Of a DNA stretch of 64,000 nt, positions 36,590-45,547 are shown in pieces. The notes under the pieces are model-generated. The model saw only the letters and a program-made list of their open reading frames with translations. It ran no database searches and was not told the DNA's origin. Position 1 is the stretch's first letter. Each line of letters begins with the position of its first letter. Both the position numbers and the translations under genes were made by a program. This DNA comes from Roseivirga echinicomitans (lineage in GTDB: Bacteria > Bacteroidota > Bacteroidia > Cytophagales > Cyclobacteriaceae): assembly GCF_001592935.1 (NCBI RefSeq), contig NZ_LRDB01000001.1, forward strand, positions 124,001-188,000. The letters are read 5' to 3'.

Positions 36590-37411
36590 TTATCCAGGCA
36601 TAATCATTAATGGCATTGGAATGTCCATGACCATGCGTTTGGTCTCACTACCGCGGGCAATTCTGTCAAGGAAGCTATGATGGCGTGAAATCATTACGAG
36701 TAAATCGATATGCTCTTCTTTCGCAAAGCTCAATAGACCCTCTTCTACATCGTAGTCTCTTTTGAAGTGAAAAGAGTGATTCACCTTTTTTAAATACTTC
36801 TCTAAGCTTTTAGCGATTTCAATCTCATTATGCTCCAAATCTTTATCTTGATCAATATGAATGATAGATAAATGAGCAAAAAATGCCTTCGTTAAAGCAA
36901 TCACAGGTTCAATAGTCTGTGCCGCAGGTGCGTGCTTATAATCACCCGACATTGCGATTCTTTTCATTTTGGTAATGTCCGCATCTTCTGGCAGCGCAAT
37001 TACTGGGCAGTCTACATTTTTAATCACGGTATATGCATTGCTTCCCATAAATGCTCTCTTTAAACCAGAAGCACCATGCGTACCCATAATCACATAGGCA
37101 GTATCGTGCTTTTCAAGCACATCATTTAAACCACTCAAAAGTAAACCAGCAGTCACTTCTGTGGTATATTCTACTCGATCAAGTTCTGGCATTTTTTTCA
37201 CAAAACTTGCCATGCTTGATTCAGACGCCTTTTGTAAATCGTCTATCATAGAGCCCACCATTAAAGGGGTTCCATCTGTAGTGGCCATTGGCAGCATAAA
37301 TGAATGAAGTAAAACAAGCTCCATGTTCATGCGTTCGGCTACGACAATAGCATTGCTTAGTGCATTTTTAGAACAGTCGGAGAAATCTATAGGAACAATA
37401 ATCTTTTTCAT
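36590..37411 (-). CDS. tandem universal stress protein
   Basis: It has 273 residues with two UspA domains. The first (about 1-138) starts KKIIVPIDFSDCSKNALSNA and ends with the nucleotide-loop pattern IMGTHGASGLKRAFMGSNAY, VDCPVIALP. The second (about 150-273) is more diverged, with LLVMISRHHSFLDRIARGSETKR and PMPLMIMP. The first domain keeps the G-x2-G-x9-G-S/N loop that binds ATP; the second does not have it cleanly. It converges with the HAD gene, 12 bases apart. Confidence 0.9.
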   Translation of the reverse strand: MKKIIVPIDFSDCSKNALSNAIVVAERMNMELVLLHSFMLPMATTDGTPLMVGSMIDDLQKASESSMASFVKKMPELDRVEYTTEVTAGLLLSGLNDVLEKHDTAYVIMGTHGASGLKRAFMGSNAYTVIKNVDCPVIALPEDADITKMKRIAMSGDYKHAPAAQTIEPVIALTKAFFAHLSIIHIDQDKDLEHNEIEIAKSLEKYLKKVNHSFHFKRDYDVEEGLLSFAKEEHIDLLVMISRHHSFLDRIARGSETKRMVMDIPMPLMIMPG

Positions 37412-37603
37412 AACAATGTCTTTTTATAGTTAACACGCTTATTATTAAATCGTTTTAAAAATCTAGACCTGCTCACCTGATTTAAAGGCGATAGATAAAT
37501 TACAAGCCTTCTAGATTTCATATCCAAGGTATGTTGGTATCTTTAACTTTGGCCTGACAGGCATCAGTAATAAATATGATCCTCGTCATCATTTTAGCAA
37601 CGC

Positions 37604-38701
37604 ATGGAGATTCCCTTCTTAGATCTTAAACGGCAATACCTTTCCATAAAACAGGAAGTTGATGCTGCGATTCAATCTGTGATTGACGAACATCGATTTG
37701 TTGGTGGAGAAGTGGTTTCAAGTTTTGAAAAATCCTTTGCCAAAGCCCATAAAGTGAAGCATTGCATTGGGGTGGGAAATGCCACCGATGCCCTTTTTGT
37801 TATTCTGAAATCTTTAGGAATAGGGAATGGAGACGAAGTCATTGTTCCTGCCCACGGTTGGCTCTCTGCTGCCGAAATGGTGGCACTCAGCGGTGCTACA
37901 CCCGTCTTTGCCGATGTTGAATTAAAGCGATTCGGGCTCAACCCTAAAAGTGTTGAAGAGAAAATTACAGCGCGAACGAAAGCCATTATTCCCATTCATC
38001 TGTATGGACAAATCTGTGAGATTGAAGCTTTGGCCGAACTTGCAAAAAAGCATCACCTGTACTTGATAGAAGATGCAGCTCAAGCGCACTTTGCAGAGAA
38101 GAGTAATAGTATGGTAGGCAGTTGGGGCATTGCTTCAGCAATCAGTTTTTACCCGAGTAAAATCCTCGGGGCCTTTGGCGATGGCGGTGCAATACTCACC
38201 AATGATGACATTTTCGCAAAGCAGTGCCGAATGGTTGCCAATCATGGCGGTCTATCCAAGAACGACCATCAGGTAAAAGGCATGAACAGTAGGCTTGATA
38301 CACTTCAGGCCACTGTGCTCAATGTAAAACTCAATCATGTTGAGAAATGGATTGAAGCCCGAAACCGAATTGCTAAAAGGTATTCAGAGGTATTCGCAGC
38401 TATTGAGGGAATTATCACTCCAGAAGTAAATGAAACTGAGACGCACAACTTTCATATTTACTGCATTCGTACTAAAAAAAGAGATGCCCTAAAAGCGCAT
38501 TTGCAGAATGCCGGAATTTCGACTGAAATCCACTATCCATTGGCCAGCCCATTGACTCCGGCCTTTAATTCGAATGACAGGCCTGAAAATTTTCCTAATA
38601 GTTTTCAACTTCAAAACGAAGTGCTTTCATTGCCCATTTACCCAGAATTAACAGAAGCTGAAATAGGCTATGTTATTGAAAAGGTAAAGGAATTCAAATA
38701 A
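37604..38701 (+). CDS. DegT/DnrJ/EryC1/StrS sugar aminotransferase
   Basis: A PLP-dependent aminotransferase of 365 residues that moves an amino group onto a keto-sugar nucleotide, usually for surface glycans. N-terminus MEIPFLDLKRQYLSIKQEV is typical. The GNATDALFVIL loop binds PLP phosphate, and EDAAQAHFAE contains the conserved Asp and Gln. The PLP lysine is Lys186 in FYPSKILGAFGDGGAI. It stands alone without other nucleotide-sugar genes next to it. Confidence 0.92.
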   Translation: MEIPFLDLKRQYLSIKQEVDAAIQSVIDEHRFVGGEVVSSFEKSFAKAHKVKHCIGVGNATDALFVILKSLGIGNGDEVIVPAHGWLSAAEMVALSGATPVFADVELKRFGLNPKSVEEKITARTKAIIPIHLYGQICEIEALAELAKKHHLYLIEDAAQAHFAEKSNSMVGSWGIASAISFYPSKILGAFGDGGAILTNDDIFAKQCRMVANHGGLSKNDHQVKGMNSRLDTLQATVLNVKLNHVEKWIEARNRIAKRYSEVFAAIEGIITPEVNETETHNFHIYCIRTKKRDALKAHLQNAGISTEIHYPLASPLTPAFNSNDRPENFPNSFQLQNEVLSLPIYPELTEAEIGYVIEKVKEFK

Positions 38702-38705
38702 CAGG

Positions 38706-38731
38706 AAAGGATGCCCTTTCGGACATCCTCT
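38706..38731. terminator. hairpin terminator between convergent genes
   Basis: AGGATG pairs with CATCCT, with an inner CC/GG pair and a TTTC loop (one mismatch). It serves the aminotransferase gene and possibly the pirin gene. Confidence 0.5.
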
Positions 38732-38738
38732 CTAATTT

Positions 38739-39449
38739 CTAAAACTCCATCGGTACTTCAATCACCAGCACTTCGGCATAAGATTTTGCCTTAATATCGA
38801 AGCTGTTGGTTTCGGTAACCGCCACGGCATCCCGTGTGTCTAGCTTTTCATTGGCGGCAATAAGTTCTCCGTTCAAGACGAAAACATAAACTCCATTTCC
38901 TGGATGTTTTACCTCATAAGTTAATTTTGTGCCTGCGTCTAAATTGGCCAAATTGAACTCCGCATCTTGGTTAATCCAAAGCGCATCGCCTCCGTTTGGA
39001 GAAACCACCGTTTGAAATTTATTCATGCGGTCTTCCGCCAAATAGGCCTTCTGCTCGTACCTCGGCTCAATGTTTCTTTCCTTCGGGAAAACCCAAATCT
39101 GAAGAAAGTGAACCGCCTCGCCTTTATTATGATTGAATTCTGAATGTTGAATTCCTGTTCCAGCCGACATGATTTGGACATCGCCTTGGCGAATTACCTC
39201 ATTGCGGCCGGTGCTGTCTTTGTGTTCCAAATCACCTTGAAGGGGAATCGAAACAATTTCCATGTTATCGTGAGGATGAGCACCAAAACCCTGGCCTCCA
39301 TCTACTTCGTCATCATTCAAGACCCTAAGTGCCCCAAAGTGAACGCGCTCAGGATTGTGATAACCCGCAAAACTAAAAGTATGACGGCTTTTTAACCAGC
39401 CATGGTTTGCTGAACCTCTTGATTCTGATGTATGTACAACGGTTTTCAT
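38739..39449 (-). CDS. pirin family protein (YhhW-like bicupin)
   Basis: It has 236 residues and resembles E. coli YhhW, an iron-binding bicupin with quercetin dioxygenase activity in vitro. The N-terminus contains the pirin signature SRHTFSFAGYHNPERVHFG. Metal ligands fit His58 and His60 (GAHPHDNMEIVS), His102 and Glu104 (GIQHSEFN). The C-terminal cupin is shortened compared with eukaryotic pirins. A purine-rich AGAGAGGAAA lies just upstream of the ATG, an unusually good Shine-Dalgarno sequence for this window. Confidence 0.9.
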   Translation of the reverse strand: MKTVVHTSESRGSANHGWLKSRHTFSFAGYHNPERVHFGALRVLNDDEVDGGQGFGAHPHDNMEIVSIPLQGDLEHKDSTGRNEVIRQGDVQIMSAGTGIQHSEFNHNKGEAVHFLQIWVFPKERNIEPRYEQKAYLAEDRMNKFQTVVSPNGGDALWINQDAEFNLANLDAGTKLTYEVKHPGNGVYVFVLNGELIAANEKLDTRDAVAVTETNSFDIKAKSYAEVLVIEVPMEF

Positions 39450-39645
39450 AATGAATTTCCTCTCTTGTTTAATTTATATGTATGTACATGAATTAAACTT
39501 AATCTAATCTGAATCAGTTCCCAATTTCGTTTTTAAAAATAGAAATTCATGGATTGTATTGGTCGGGTGGAGCACCTTTGGCCAAACGAATTTCAGAATA
39601 AAGGAACTAATGTGTCAATGGAAGCTTTCCTCTTATTAATATTTT

Positions 39646-39653
39646 TAATTTTG
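39646..39653 (+). promoter_or_regulatory. -7 promoter motif directly before the DPM1-like gene
   Basis: TAATTTTG, exact TAnnTTTG, then TCC and the GTG start. The expected transcription start coincides with the GTG, so the mRNA would be leaderless. Confidence 0.5.
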
Positions 39654-39656
39654 TCC

Positions 39657-40358
39657 GTGAACGAACAGGTGAAGCCGAACATCAAAGTAGTAATACCCGC
39701 ATACAACGAAGAGCAATCTATCGCGCATGTGATTTCTGATATTCCAAAAGACTGGGTGAAGGAAATTATTGTGGTGAACAACGGTTCTAACGATAAAACA
39801 GCTGAAGTGGCTGCAAACGCGGGTGCTACGGTACTTCACCAACCTACATCAGGATATGGAAACGCTTGTTTAATCGGCATCGAATACCTGAAAGACCCAA
39901 GCAAAAGCCCCGATATTCTAGTGTTTATGGATGGCGATTATTCCGACTATCCACAACAGTTGCCAGAAGTCGCAGGGCCCATTGTAAAAGGGGAAGCAGA
40001 TTTCGTAATTGGCTCTAGGGCTTTGGGAAATCGTGAAGGAGGTTCAATGACCTTTCCACAAGTATTTGGGAATTGGCTGGCCACTTCGATGATGAAATGG
40101 TTTTATAAAGTTAATTATACCGACCTTGGCCCTTTCCGTGCCATCGCATTTCCTCAATTGGTGGCGCTCGATATGAAGGACAAAACCTACGGTTGGACGG
40201 TGGAGATGCAATTGAAGGCCGCAAAACAGAAATTACGAATAACAGAAGTGCCGGTAAACTATAAAAAGCGAATTGGGGTTAGCAAAGTGTCAGGCACGGT
40301 GAAAGGCACCGTATTGGCTGGCTACAAGATTATCTTTACCATATTTAAATACCTATAA
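39657..40358 (+). CDS. glycosyltransferase family 2, DPM1-like
   Basis: A soluble GT-A glycosyltransferase of 233 residues, like the dolichyl/polyprenyl-phosphate mannose or glucose synthases. Motifs: KVVIPAYNEEQSI, VVNNGSNDKTAEVA, DADG-equivalent MDGDYSDYP (metal site), GSRALGNREGGSM, and FRAIAFPQLV. There is no C-terminal membrane segment, unlike bactoprenol glucosyltransferases. The frame is open to 39549, but GTG 39657 is preferred because the family start KPNIKVVIPAYNEE follows at once and an exact -7 motif ends 3 bases before it. The stop abuts the next gene's ATG. Confidence 0.85.
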   Translation: MNEQVKPNIKVVIPAYNEEQSIAHVISDIPKDWVKEIIVVNNGSNDKTAEVAANAGATVLHQPTSGYGNACLIGIEYLKDPSKSPDILVFMDGDYSDYPQQLPEVAGPIVKGEADFVIGSRALGNREGGSMTFPQVFGNWLATSMMKWFYKVNYTDLGPFRAIAFPQLVALDMKDKTYGWTVEMQLKAAKQKLRITEVPVNYKKRIGVSKVSGTVKGTVLAGYKIIFTIFKYL

Positions 40359-41846
40359 ATGTATTGGCTGGAGCTGATCATATTAACATTATACACTGGA
40401 GCGCTATCGTTTATTTTCGTCTATAGCATTTCACAACTAAACCTCGTTTACAAGTACCGCAAGGCGAAAAGAAAGAACCTGCTTCCGCAACTCCCAGATA
40501 TTCCAGCCGATTATAAGTATCCATTAGTTACCGTCCAATTACCGGTTTACAACGAATTATACGTGGTAGAACGTTTGATCGATGCAGTAGCTTCGATCGA
40601 TTGGCCAAAAGACAAATTGGAAATTCAAGTACTGGACGATTCGAATGACGAGACCGTTGATTTGATCGCAGCAAAAGTAGCCGAATGGCAAGCCAAAGGA
40701 ATTGACATTGCCCAAGTGAGAAGACCTGAACGCAAAGGTTTTAAAGCGGGTGCTTTGCAATACGGAATGAAGATCGCGAAAGGGGAATTCATCGCCATTT
40801 TTGATGCAGATTTTGTTCCAGAAGAGGATTTTCTGAAAAACACTGTTCCTCATTTTGCACAAGACGAAAAAATTGGAGTAGTCCAAAGTCGTTGGGGGCA
40901 CATCAATGAGAATTACTCCATGCTCACCAAGCTTCAGGCCTTTGGACTGAACACGCATTTCTTCGTAGAACAAAATGGGCGTTCAAGCGGAGGTCACTTC
41001 CTTAACTTTAACGGAACTGCTGGCGTTTGGCGAAAAAGCTGTATCAATGATGCTGGTGGCTGGAAAGCCGATACGCTTACCGAAGATTTAGATTTGAGCT
41101 ACCGCGCTCAGCTTAAAGGCTGGCGAATTTTTTATGTATCGAACACTGTGGCTCCAGCAGAACTTCCTGCGGCAATGGGCGCCATTAAATCTCAGCAATA
41201 CCGCTGGACAAAAGGGGCAGCTGAAACCAGTAAAAAGCTTTTACCTCAAGTTTTAAGGTCCAACCTTTCTTTCGGAACGAAATTTCATGCGGCTTTTCAT
41301 TTATTGAACTCCGCCATTTTCATTTGCATTGTCATTACGGCCATTTTGAGTGTGCCTGTTTTGTTCATTCGTAACCTATCTACAGGCTGGGTAACCCTGC
41401 TGAATATTTCGAGTATTTTCTTACTGGGCTATATCTTTCTGATCATCTTCTATTGGAATGGCTTTAAAGAAAAGCGCGAAGGCTTCTGGAAAACGCTGAA
41501 GGAATTTGTGCCACAAATGTTTATGCTACTTTCCGTGTTTTTAGGCTTGAGCATTCATAACGCAGTGGCTGTTTTTGAAGGTTGGATTGGGAAGAAAACT
41601 CCTTTCGTTCGTACGCCAAAATTCAACATTAAAAGCAAAAAGGAAGGCTGGAAAGGCAACAAATACTTTGTGAAGAAAATCAATCCGCTTACCGTGGTGG
41701 AAGGCTTACTTTCGGTTTATTTTATGGCAGGTTTGGGCTTGGCCTTTTACTTTCAGGATTTTGCTTTACTCCCTTTTCATATTTTGCTTAGCTTAGGCTT
41801 TCTGTTGGTATTCTATTATACCGTGCAGCATACGCGAAATGCCTGA
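40359..41846 (+). CDS. membrane glycosyltransferase family 2, cellulose synthase-like
   Basis: A processive-type GT2 with 495 residues. One N-terminal membrane helix (about 5-28) precedes the catalytic domain (about 50-310), which carries VTVQLPVYNELYVVERLI, LDDSNDET, FDADFVPEEDFL (D-x-D), TEDLDLSYRAQLKGW (T-E-D) and QQYRWTKGA (Q-x-x-R-W). At least four C-terminal helices follow. Pattern is nearest to ceramide glucosyltransferase/CESA-like proteins of Bacteroidota. The polymer or lipid acceptor is unknown. Overlaps the next gene by 8 bases. Confidence 0.88.
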   Translation: MYWLELIILTLYTGALSFIFVYSISQLNLVYKYRKAKRKNLLPQLPDIPADYKYPLVTVQLPVYNELYVVERLIDAVASIDWPKDKLEIQVLDDSNDETVDLIAAKVAEWQAKGIDIAQVRRPERKGFKAGALQYGMKIAKGEFIAIFDADFVPEEDFLKNTVPHFAQDEKIGVVQSRWGHINENYSMLTKLQAFGLNTHFFVEQNGRSSGGHFLNFNGTAGVWRKSCINDAGGWKADTLTEDLDLSYRAQLKGWRIFYVSNTVAPAELPAAMGAIKSQQYRWTKGAAETSKKLLPQVLRSNLSFGTKFHAAFHLLNSAIFICIVITAILSVPVLFIRNLSTGWVTLLNISSIFLLGYIFLIIFYWNGFKEKREGFWKTLKEFVPQMFMLLSVFLGLSIHNAVAVFEGWIGKKTPFVRTPKFNIKSKKEGWKGNKYFVKKINPLTVVEGLLSVYFMAGLGLAFYFQDFALLPFHILLSLGFLLVFYYTVQHTRNA

Positions 41847-43146
41847 AAATAATAACCGACTCACATTTGCCTACATTCTATATGCCTTGCTCATTAATGT
41901 GGCGGGCTATTACTTAGATCGTGCGCTGACCATTCCCTTGCTATCGTCTTTTGTATTGATGGCCGTAGCCATGATTTACATTATGCGCTGCACGCAAGAA
42001 CGAGAAGCAGATTTACCCTTTTACTGGGCCATGTTGCTCAGGCTGCTTTTGCTCTTTTCCATTCCTGGTTTGTCCGATGATGTGTACCGCTTTATTTGGG
42101 ATGGGCGATTGCTGACCCAAATGGTCGATCCATACAAAGAATTGCCTACCACATATTTAGTGCAAGGTATCGAAGGCATTAACATCCAATTATTTTCTCA
42201 ACTGAATTCGCCTGAGTATTTCTCGGTGTATCCGCCTTTCAATCAGGTATTTTTCTTTCTGTCTGCTTTGCTTAGCCCGGGTTCCGAATTTTGGTCCATT
42301 GTCATTTTACGCGTGATTATTCTGGCCTTCGAGTTTGGTAATATTCGTTTGATCAGAAAGCTATTGCGCCATTACGGTTTGCCTGAAAGGTATGGCCTTT
42401 TCTATGCGCTCAACCCCATGGTAATTCTGGAGCTGACGGGCAACCTGCATTTCGAAGCCATCATGATTTTCTTCCTGCTTCTAGCCATTTGGAGTTACGA
42501 ACAGAAGAAACTCCATCAGTCAGCCATTTGGTTTGGGCTCTCGGTAGCTACAAAGTTTTTACCACTCATTTTCCTTCCCCTGCTGATTCGAAAAATCGGT
42601 TTTAAGAAGACCATGGTATACGGCCTCATTGTGGCTGGAGTGCTCATCATTTCTTTTCTGCCCTTGATCAATACCGCTCATATTTGGGCGATCAAAGACA
42701 GCCTCGAACTCTATTTCCAGAAATTCGAATTCAATGCCAGCATCTATTATTTAGCACGCTGGTATGGTTTTGAAACCGAGGGACACAACATTATTGCGCA
42801 ATCGGGGAAATGGATGATGGCGGCTACTTTTATTGGCATTGTGTTGTATTCGCTTTTGCCGTCAAAAAAAGAACTGCCTGTGCGAATGCTCTGGGTTTGG
42901 ACCATCTATTTGCTCTTCGCTACCACAGTTCATCCTTGGTATGCCATTCCATTACTGGCCATTAGTGTGTTTACCGAAAAGCGATTTGCCTTTTTATGGA
43001 CCTTGCTCATTTTCTTTACCTACGCCAACTACCTTGGCGGTGAATATTTTGAATGGATTGAAATCGTGATTATCGAATACAGCGTGGTGGCAATTTTTGC
43101 AATTTACGAAGCCACAGGCCGCTCATTGCAAAGGTGGTTTTTTTGA
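41839..43146 (+). CDS. multi-pass GT-C-like mannosyltransferase
   Basis: An integral membrane protein of 435 residues with about 10-12 hydrophobic helices. Loop 1 carries DDVYRFIWDGRLL followed by VDPYKELP, the acidic motif and following pattern of GT-C transferases (PIG-M/GT87-like) that use polyprenyl-phosphate sugars. A later NLHFEAIMIFFLLLAIW block also fits. In the same operon the DPM1-like protein could make the lipid-linked donor this enzyme uses. The acceptor is unknown. Confidence 0.75.
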   Translation: MPENNNRLTFAYILYALLINVAGYYLDRALTIPLLSSFVLMAVAMIYIMRCTQEREADLPFYWAMLLRLLLLFSIPGLSDDVYRFIWDGRLLTQMVDPYKELPTTYLVQGIEGINIQLFSQLNSPEYFSVYPPFNQVFFFLSALLSPGSEFWSIVILRVIILAFEFGNIRLIRKLLRHYGLPERYGLFYALNPMVILELTGNLHFEAIMIFFLLLAIWSYEQKKLHQSAIWFGLSVATKFLPLIFLPLLIRKIGFKKTMVYGLIVAGVLIISFLPLINTAHIWAIKDSLELYFQKFEFNASIYYLARWYGFETEGHNIIAQSGKWMMAATFIGIVLYSLLPSKKELPVRMLWVWTIYLLFATTVHPWYAIPLLAISVFTEKRFAFLWTLLIFFTYANYLGGEYFEWIEIVIIEYSVVAIFAIYEATGRSLQRWFF

Positions 43147-43172
43147 CGCCAAGGATTACTAAATTGGCATCA

Positions 43173-44024
43173 ATGTTCAGGCACCTTTCCCTCATTTTCG
43201 TTTTTCTTATGCTTGGTTTCTTGGCCAAAGGTCAAGAAGGTTTCAGGGTGATTCTGTCTTCTGGAAAAAACTACAAAAAGACGGAAAAAGGGTACTTTGA
43301 GCTAAAAAACGGAACGCCTCTGAGCAAAAAGGATCAAATCGAAGTGCTCCCCAACGGCTTGGTCATTTTAATGGACAGCGAAGGGCGATTGTTAGAAATT
43401 GAACTGGAAGGCCAGTATAATATGGCCACACTTGATCTTAATGAACTCTATCCTCCTTCAGAATTGATTTATACCGAATGGGAAAAATTCTATCACCCAA
43501 AACGGAATTTAGAAGCTTGGCCACCCAACCATTACGTAAAAGAACCATCCAGTTTTGTTGACCTCCACCTTAATTTTCCTTCTTCTACGGAAGTTTATGG
43601 AAGGTATATCCAACTGGACTGGGCTGATATTCAGGATCAATATCAAGTTAGGTTTTGGAGCGAATACGATCAAATTTTTGAAACGCATAATGTCGATTCC
43701 ATCCATTTCAGCATTGACCTTTTGAGTGGTAGCTTAGCGTTTAAAGACATATTTGGAGTGGAAGTATTTGCCAAGAATAGCAAAAGGTCTACTGGAGTTT
43801 ATTTTCTAGATAAACTTTCTCCTCCTGATAAAGAATTGCTCGATCAAGCACTACGCACTTTCCCTAAAGAGGGTACTATGCTTACAGAATTGACCAAAGC
43901 CATAATGCTTGAAAATCGAGGCTTATATGCCGATGCCGCTACGGCCTACCAAAGTCTTATTACTCGGTACGGGAATCGATTAGCTCCTTTCTATCAGTCC
44001 TATTTAAATAGGTTTGGGTATTAA
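43173..44024 (+). CDS. secreted protein with TPR-like C-terminus, unknown function
   Basis: Not assigned to a family. It has 283 residues from ATG 43173; a frame start at 43134 would put a charged stretch before the signal peptide and overlap the GT-C gene. The signal peptide is FRHLSLIFVFLMLGFLAKGQ. The mature N-terminus (FRVILSSGKNYKKTEKGYFELKNG) resembles a FecR-like beta domain. The last 60 residues form a TPR-like helix pair (LTKAIMLENRGLYADAATAY). It is the fourth gene of the glycosyltransferase operon and may act on the product outside the membrane. Confidence 0.65.
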   Translation: MFRHLSLIFVFLMLGFLAKGQEGFRVILSSGKNYKKTEKGYFELKNGTPLSKKDQIEVLPNGLVILMDSEGRLLEIELEGQYNMATLDLNELYPPSELIYTEWEKFYHPKRNLEAWPPNHYVKEPSSFVDLHLNFPSSTEVYGRYIQLDWADIQDQYQVRFWSEYDQIFETHNVDSIHFSIDLLSGSLAFKDIFGVEVFAKNSKRSTGVYFLDKLSPPDKELLDQALRTFPKEGTMLTELTKAIMLENRGLYADAATAYQSLITRYGNRLAPFYQSYLNRFGY

Positions 44025-44065
44025 CCTATTTCAGAGTCAGACGGGTTCTTTCGTTAATTTATACA

Positions 44066-44131
44066 GGTCTGACCTTCGGTGCCGACCTTAGAGTGGCCCT
44101 TCTGTAATCGGTCGGTACCGAAGGTCAGACC
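44066..44131. repeat. large inverted repeat, 22-base arms
   Basis: Arms 44066-44087 (starting GGTCTGACC) and 44110-44131 (ending GGTCAGACC) pair over 22 positions with one mismatch around a 22-base loop. It follows the operon end with no T-tract, so it is more likely a repeat family member than a terminator. Confidence 0.6.
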
Positions 44132-44248
44132 GTACCCTAAAGAAGATTGAGATTGCTTAACGTATTCTATAATTCATAGATGAAATTCTCCATAAGCTAC
44201 AACCACCCTTGAAAGCTTCAGGTGCAAAAAAAAGAGTGAAAACTTTCG

Positions 44249-44332
44249 GCTTCGTCATTGCGAACGCTTACGACTTAGCTTCAGCGTTGGCGCAGAAACC
44301 TTTCTTGCGCTAGCAAAGAAAGGTGACGAAGC
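44249..44332. repeat. hairpin repeat element with GCTTCGTCA/TGACGAAGC ends
   Basis: Nine-base inverted ends (GCTTCGTCA at 44249-44257 and TGACGAAGC at 44324-44332) enclose a second stem ACCTTTCTT/AAGAAAGGT (44298-44306/44316-44324). The CGTCATTGCGA start and TGACGAAGCAATCT end match a repeat style seen between genes of many bacteria. Confidence 0.5.
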
Positions 44333-44428
44333 AATCTATAAGTTAAAAACCGCTATTGTCCTGAACAGACAGACCGAAACATCGGAGCCTTCGGTTGCCT
44401 GAAAAGGCATTCCTTCGCTATAGGCTAC

Positions 44429-44559
44429 AGCCAACGTTTAGTATATGAAAAGTAGGTGCTTTCGAAGCATGGAACTTTCGGTTAAATACAAAGTTTGATA
44501 CGAGCCCGAACGCTTGAGCATAGAACTGTTTCACCTATTTTTTATATACATTGTTGTGC
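44429..44559. repeat. attC-like palindromic element, left of the AraC-SDR pair
   Basis: Ends read AGCCAAC (44429-44435) and GTTGTGC (44553-44559), close to the attC R boxes. Inside, GTATATGAAAAGTAGGTG (44441-44458) pairs with CACCTATTTTTTATATAC (44532-44549) at 16 of 18 positions, with a small hairpin in between. Read on the minus strand it lies at the 3' end of the AraC gene, where an integron cassette site would sit. Confidence 0.45.
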
Positions 44560-44569
44560 GTTCGTTTTT

Positions 44570-45487
44570 TTAATTAAATGAGGCTCGAAATTCCAATGGT
44601 GTTTGATTAGTCTTCGATTTAAATAATTTGTTGAATGATTGTGAATGTTCAAACCCTAATTCATACGCAATTTCGCTTACCGATAAGTTTGTAGTAGATA
44701 ACTTAATCTTAGCTTTTTCTATTACTTTATTATGGATAAGCTGTTGTGTTGTTTGTCCTGTTAAACTTTTAAGCATGCTACTTAAATAATCTGTCGTAAG
44801 ATTTAAGTTTTGCGAAATATATTTAACCGTTGGCAAACCTTTATCAAAAGCACCATCCCTTTTAAAATAATCTTCCAATAGATTTTCAAATCTACCCAAT
44901 ATTTGGTGATTGGATTTTTTACGTGTCAAAAATTGACGCTGGTAAAATCTTTCGGCATAGTTAAGTAATAATTCTAGTTGACTTATGATAATGTGTTGAC
45001 TGAACTGGTCAAGGTTTGCTTGATATTCGCCTTTTATATTTTGAAGAATTTCAAAGATTGTATTCTCTTCCTTTTCAGATAAAAAAAGTGCCTCACGAAC
45101 GGAATATCTCAAGAATGAATACTTTTTTATAGTTGTTGCTAAAGAAGTCCCAAATAGAAAATCAGGATGGATTGCTAAAATCCATCCTGAAGGTTTACTA
45201 TTCAAATCTTCTTCAATCAATTTGACTGAAATTACTTGCTCTGGCGAGAAAAAAGTCATTAACCCTTCATCAAAATCATACAATTCTTGACCATAACGAT
45301 ATTTACCAACAACATTTCGTTTTACTGAAATCGTATAAAATTCTTGCACCCATTTCAATTTATTATTTATAGGTGTTGGTTTTATTTCGCTATAATCTAT
45401 CAGACTAATCAATGGATGTTTAGGTGAAGATATGTTGTTGAATCGATGAAGTTCGCTTATTGTTTTTAACCTTGTTGGAATAGACAT
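44570..45487 (-). CDS. AraC-family transcriptional regulator
   Basis: It has 305 residues. An N-terminal cupin-like sensor domain (about 30-170) is followed by a C-terminal AraC helix-turn-helix (about 205-305) with PTVKYISQNLNLTTDYLSSML, then SVSEIAYELGFEHSQSFNKLFKSKTNQTPLEFR. The gene is more AT-rich than its neighbours. It lies 61 bases after the SDR gene on the same strand, and this pairing of AraC regulator with SDR enzyme recurs in Bacteroidota and Proteobacteria, suggesting local control of the SDR gene. Confidence 0.9.
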   Translation of the reverse strand: MSIPTRLKTISELHRFNNISSPKHPLISLIDYSEIKPTPINNKLKWVQEFYTISVKRNVVGKYRYGQELYDFDEGLMTFFSPEQVISVKLIEEDLNSKPSGWILAIHPDFLFGTSLATTIKKYSFLRYSVREALFLSEKEENTIFEILQNIKGEYQANLDQFSQHIIISQLELLLNYAERFYQRQFLTRKKSNHQILGRFENLLEDYFKRDGAFDKGLPTVKYISQNLNLTTDYLSSMLKSLTGQTTQQLIHNKVIEKAKIKLSTTNLSVSEIAYELGFEHSQSFNKLFKSKTNQTPLEFRASFN

Positions 45488-45547
45488 TTATAATAGTATT
45501 AGGGTTATTAGCGCTTTTTTATCATACAATTTAGTTGCATAAACTAT

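Larger units (their letters stand above)
44025..44569. other. 545-bp gene-free repeat region
   Basis: No gene is seen. The stretch holds three stacked elements, each listed separately: a large near-perfect palindrome (44066-44131), a hairpin element beginning GCTTCGTCA (44249-44332), and an attC-like palindrome (44429-44559) that abuts the AraC gene. The rest is AT-rich with no promoter match. Confidence 0.7.
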
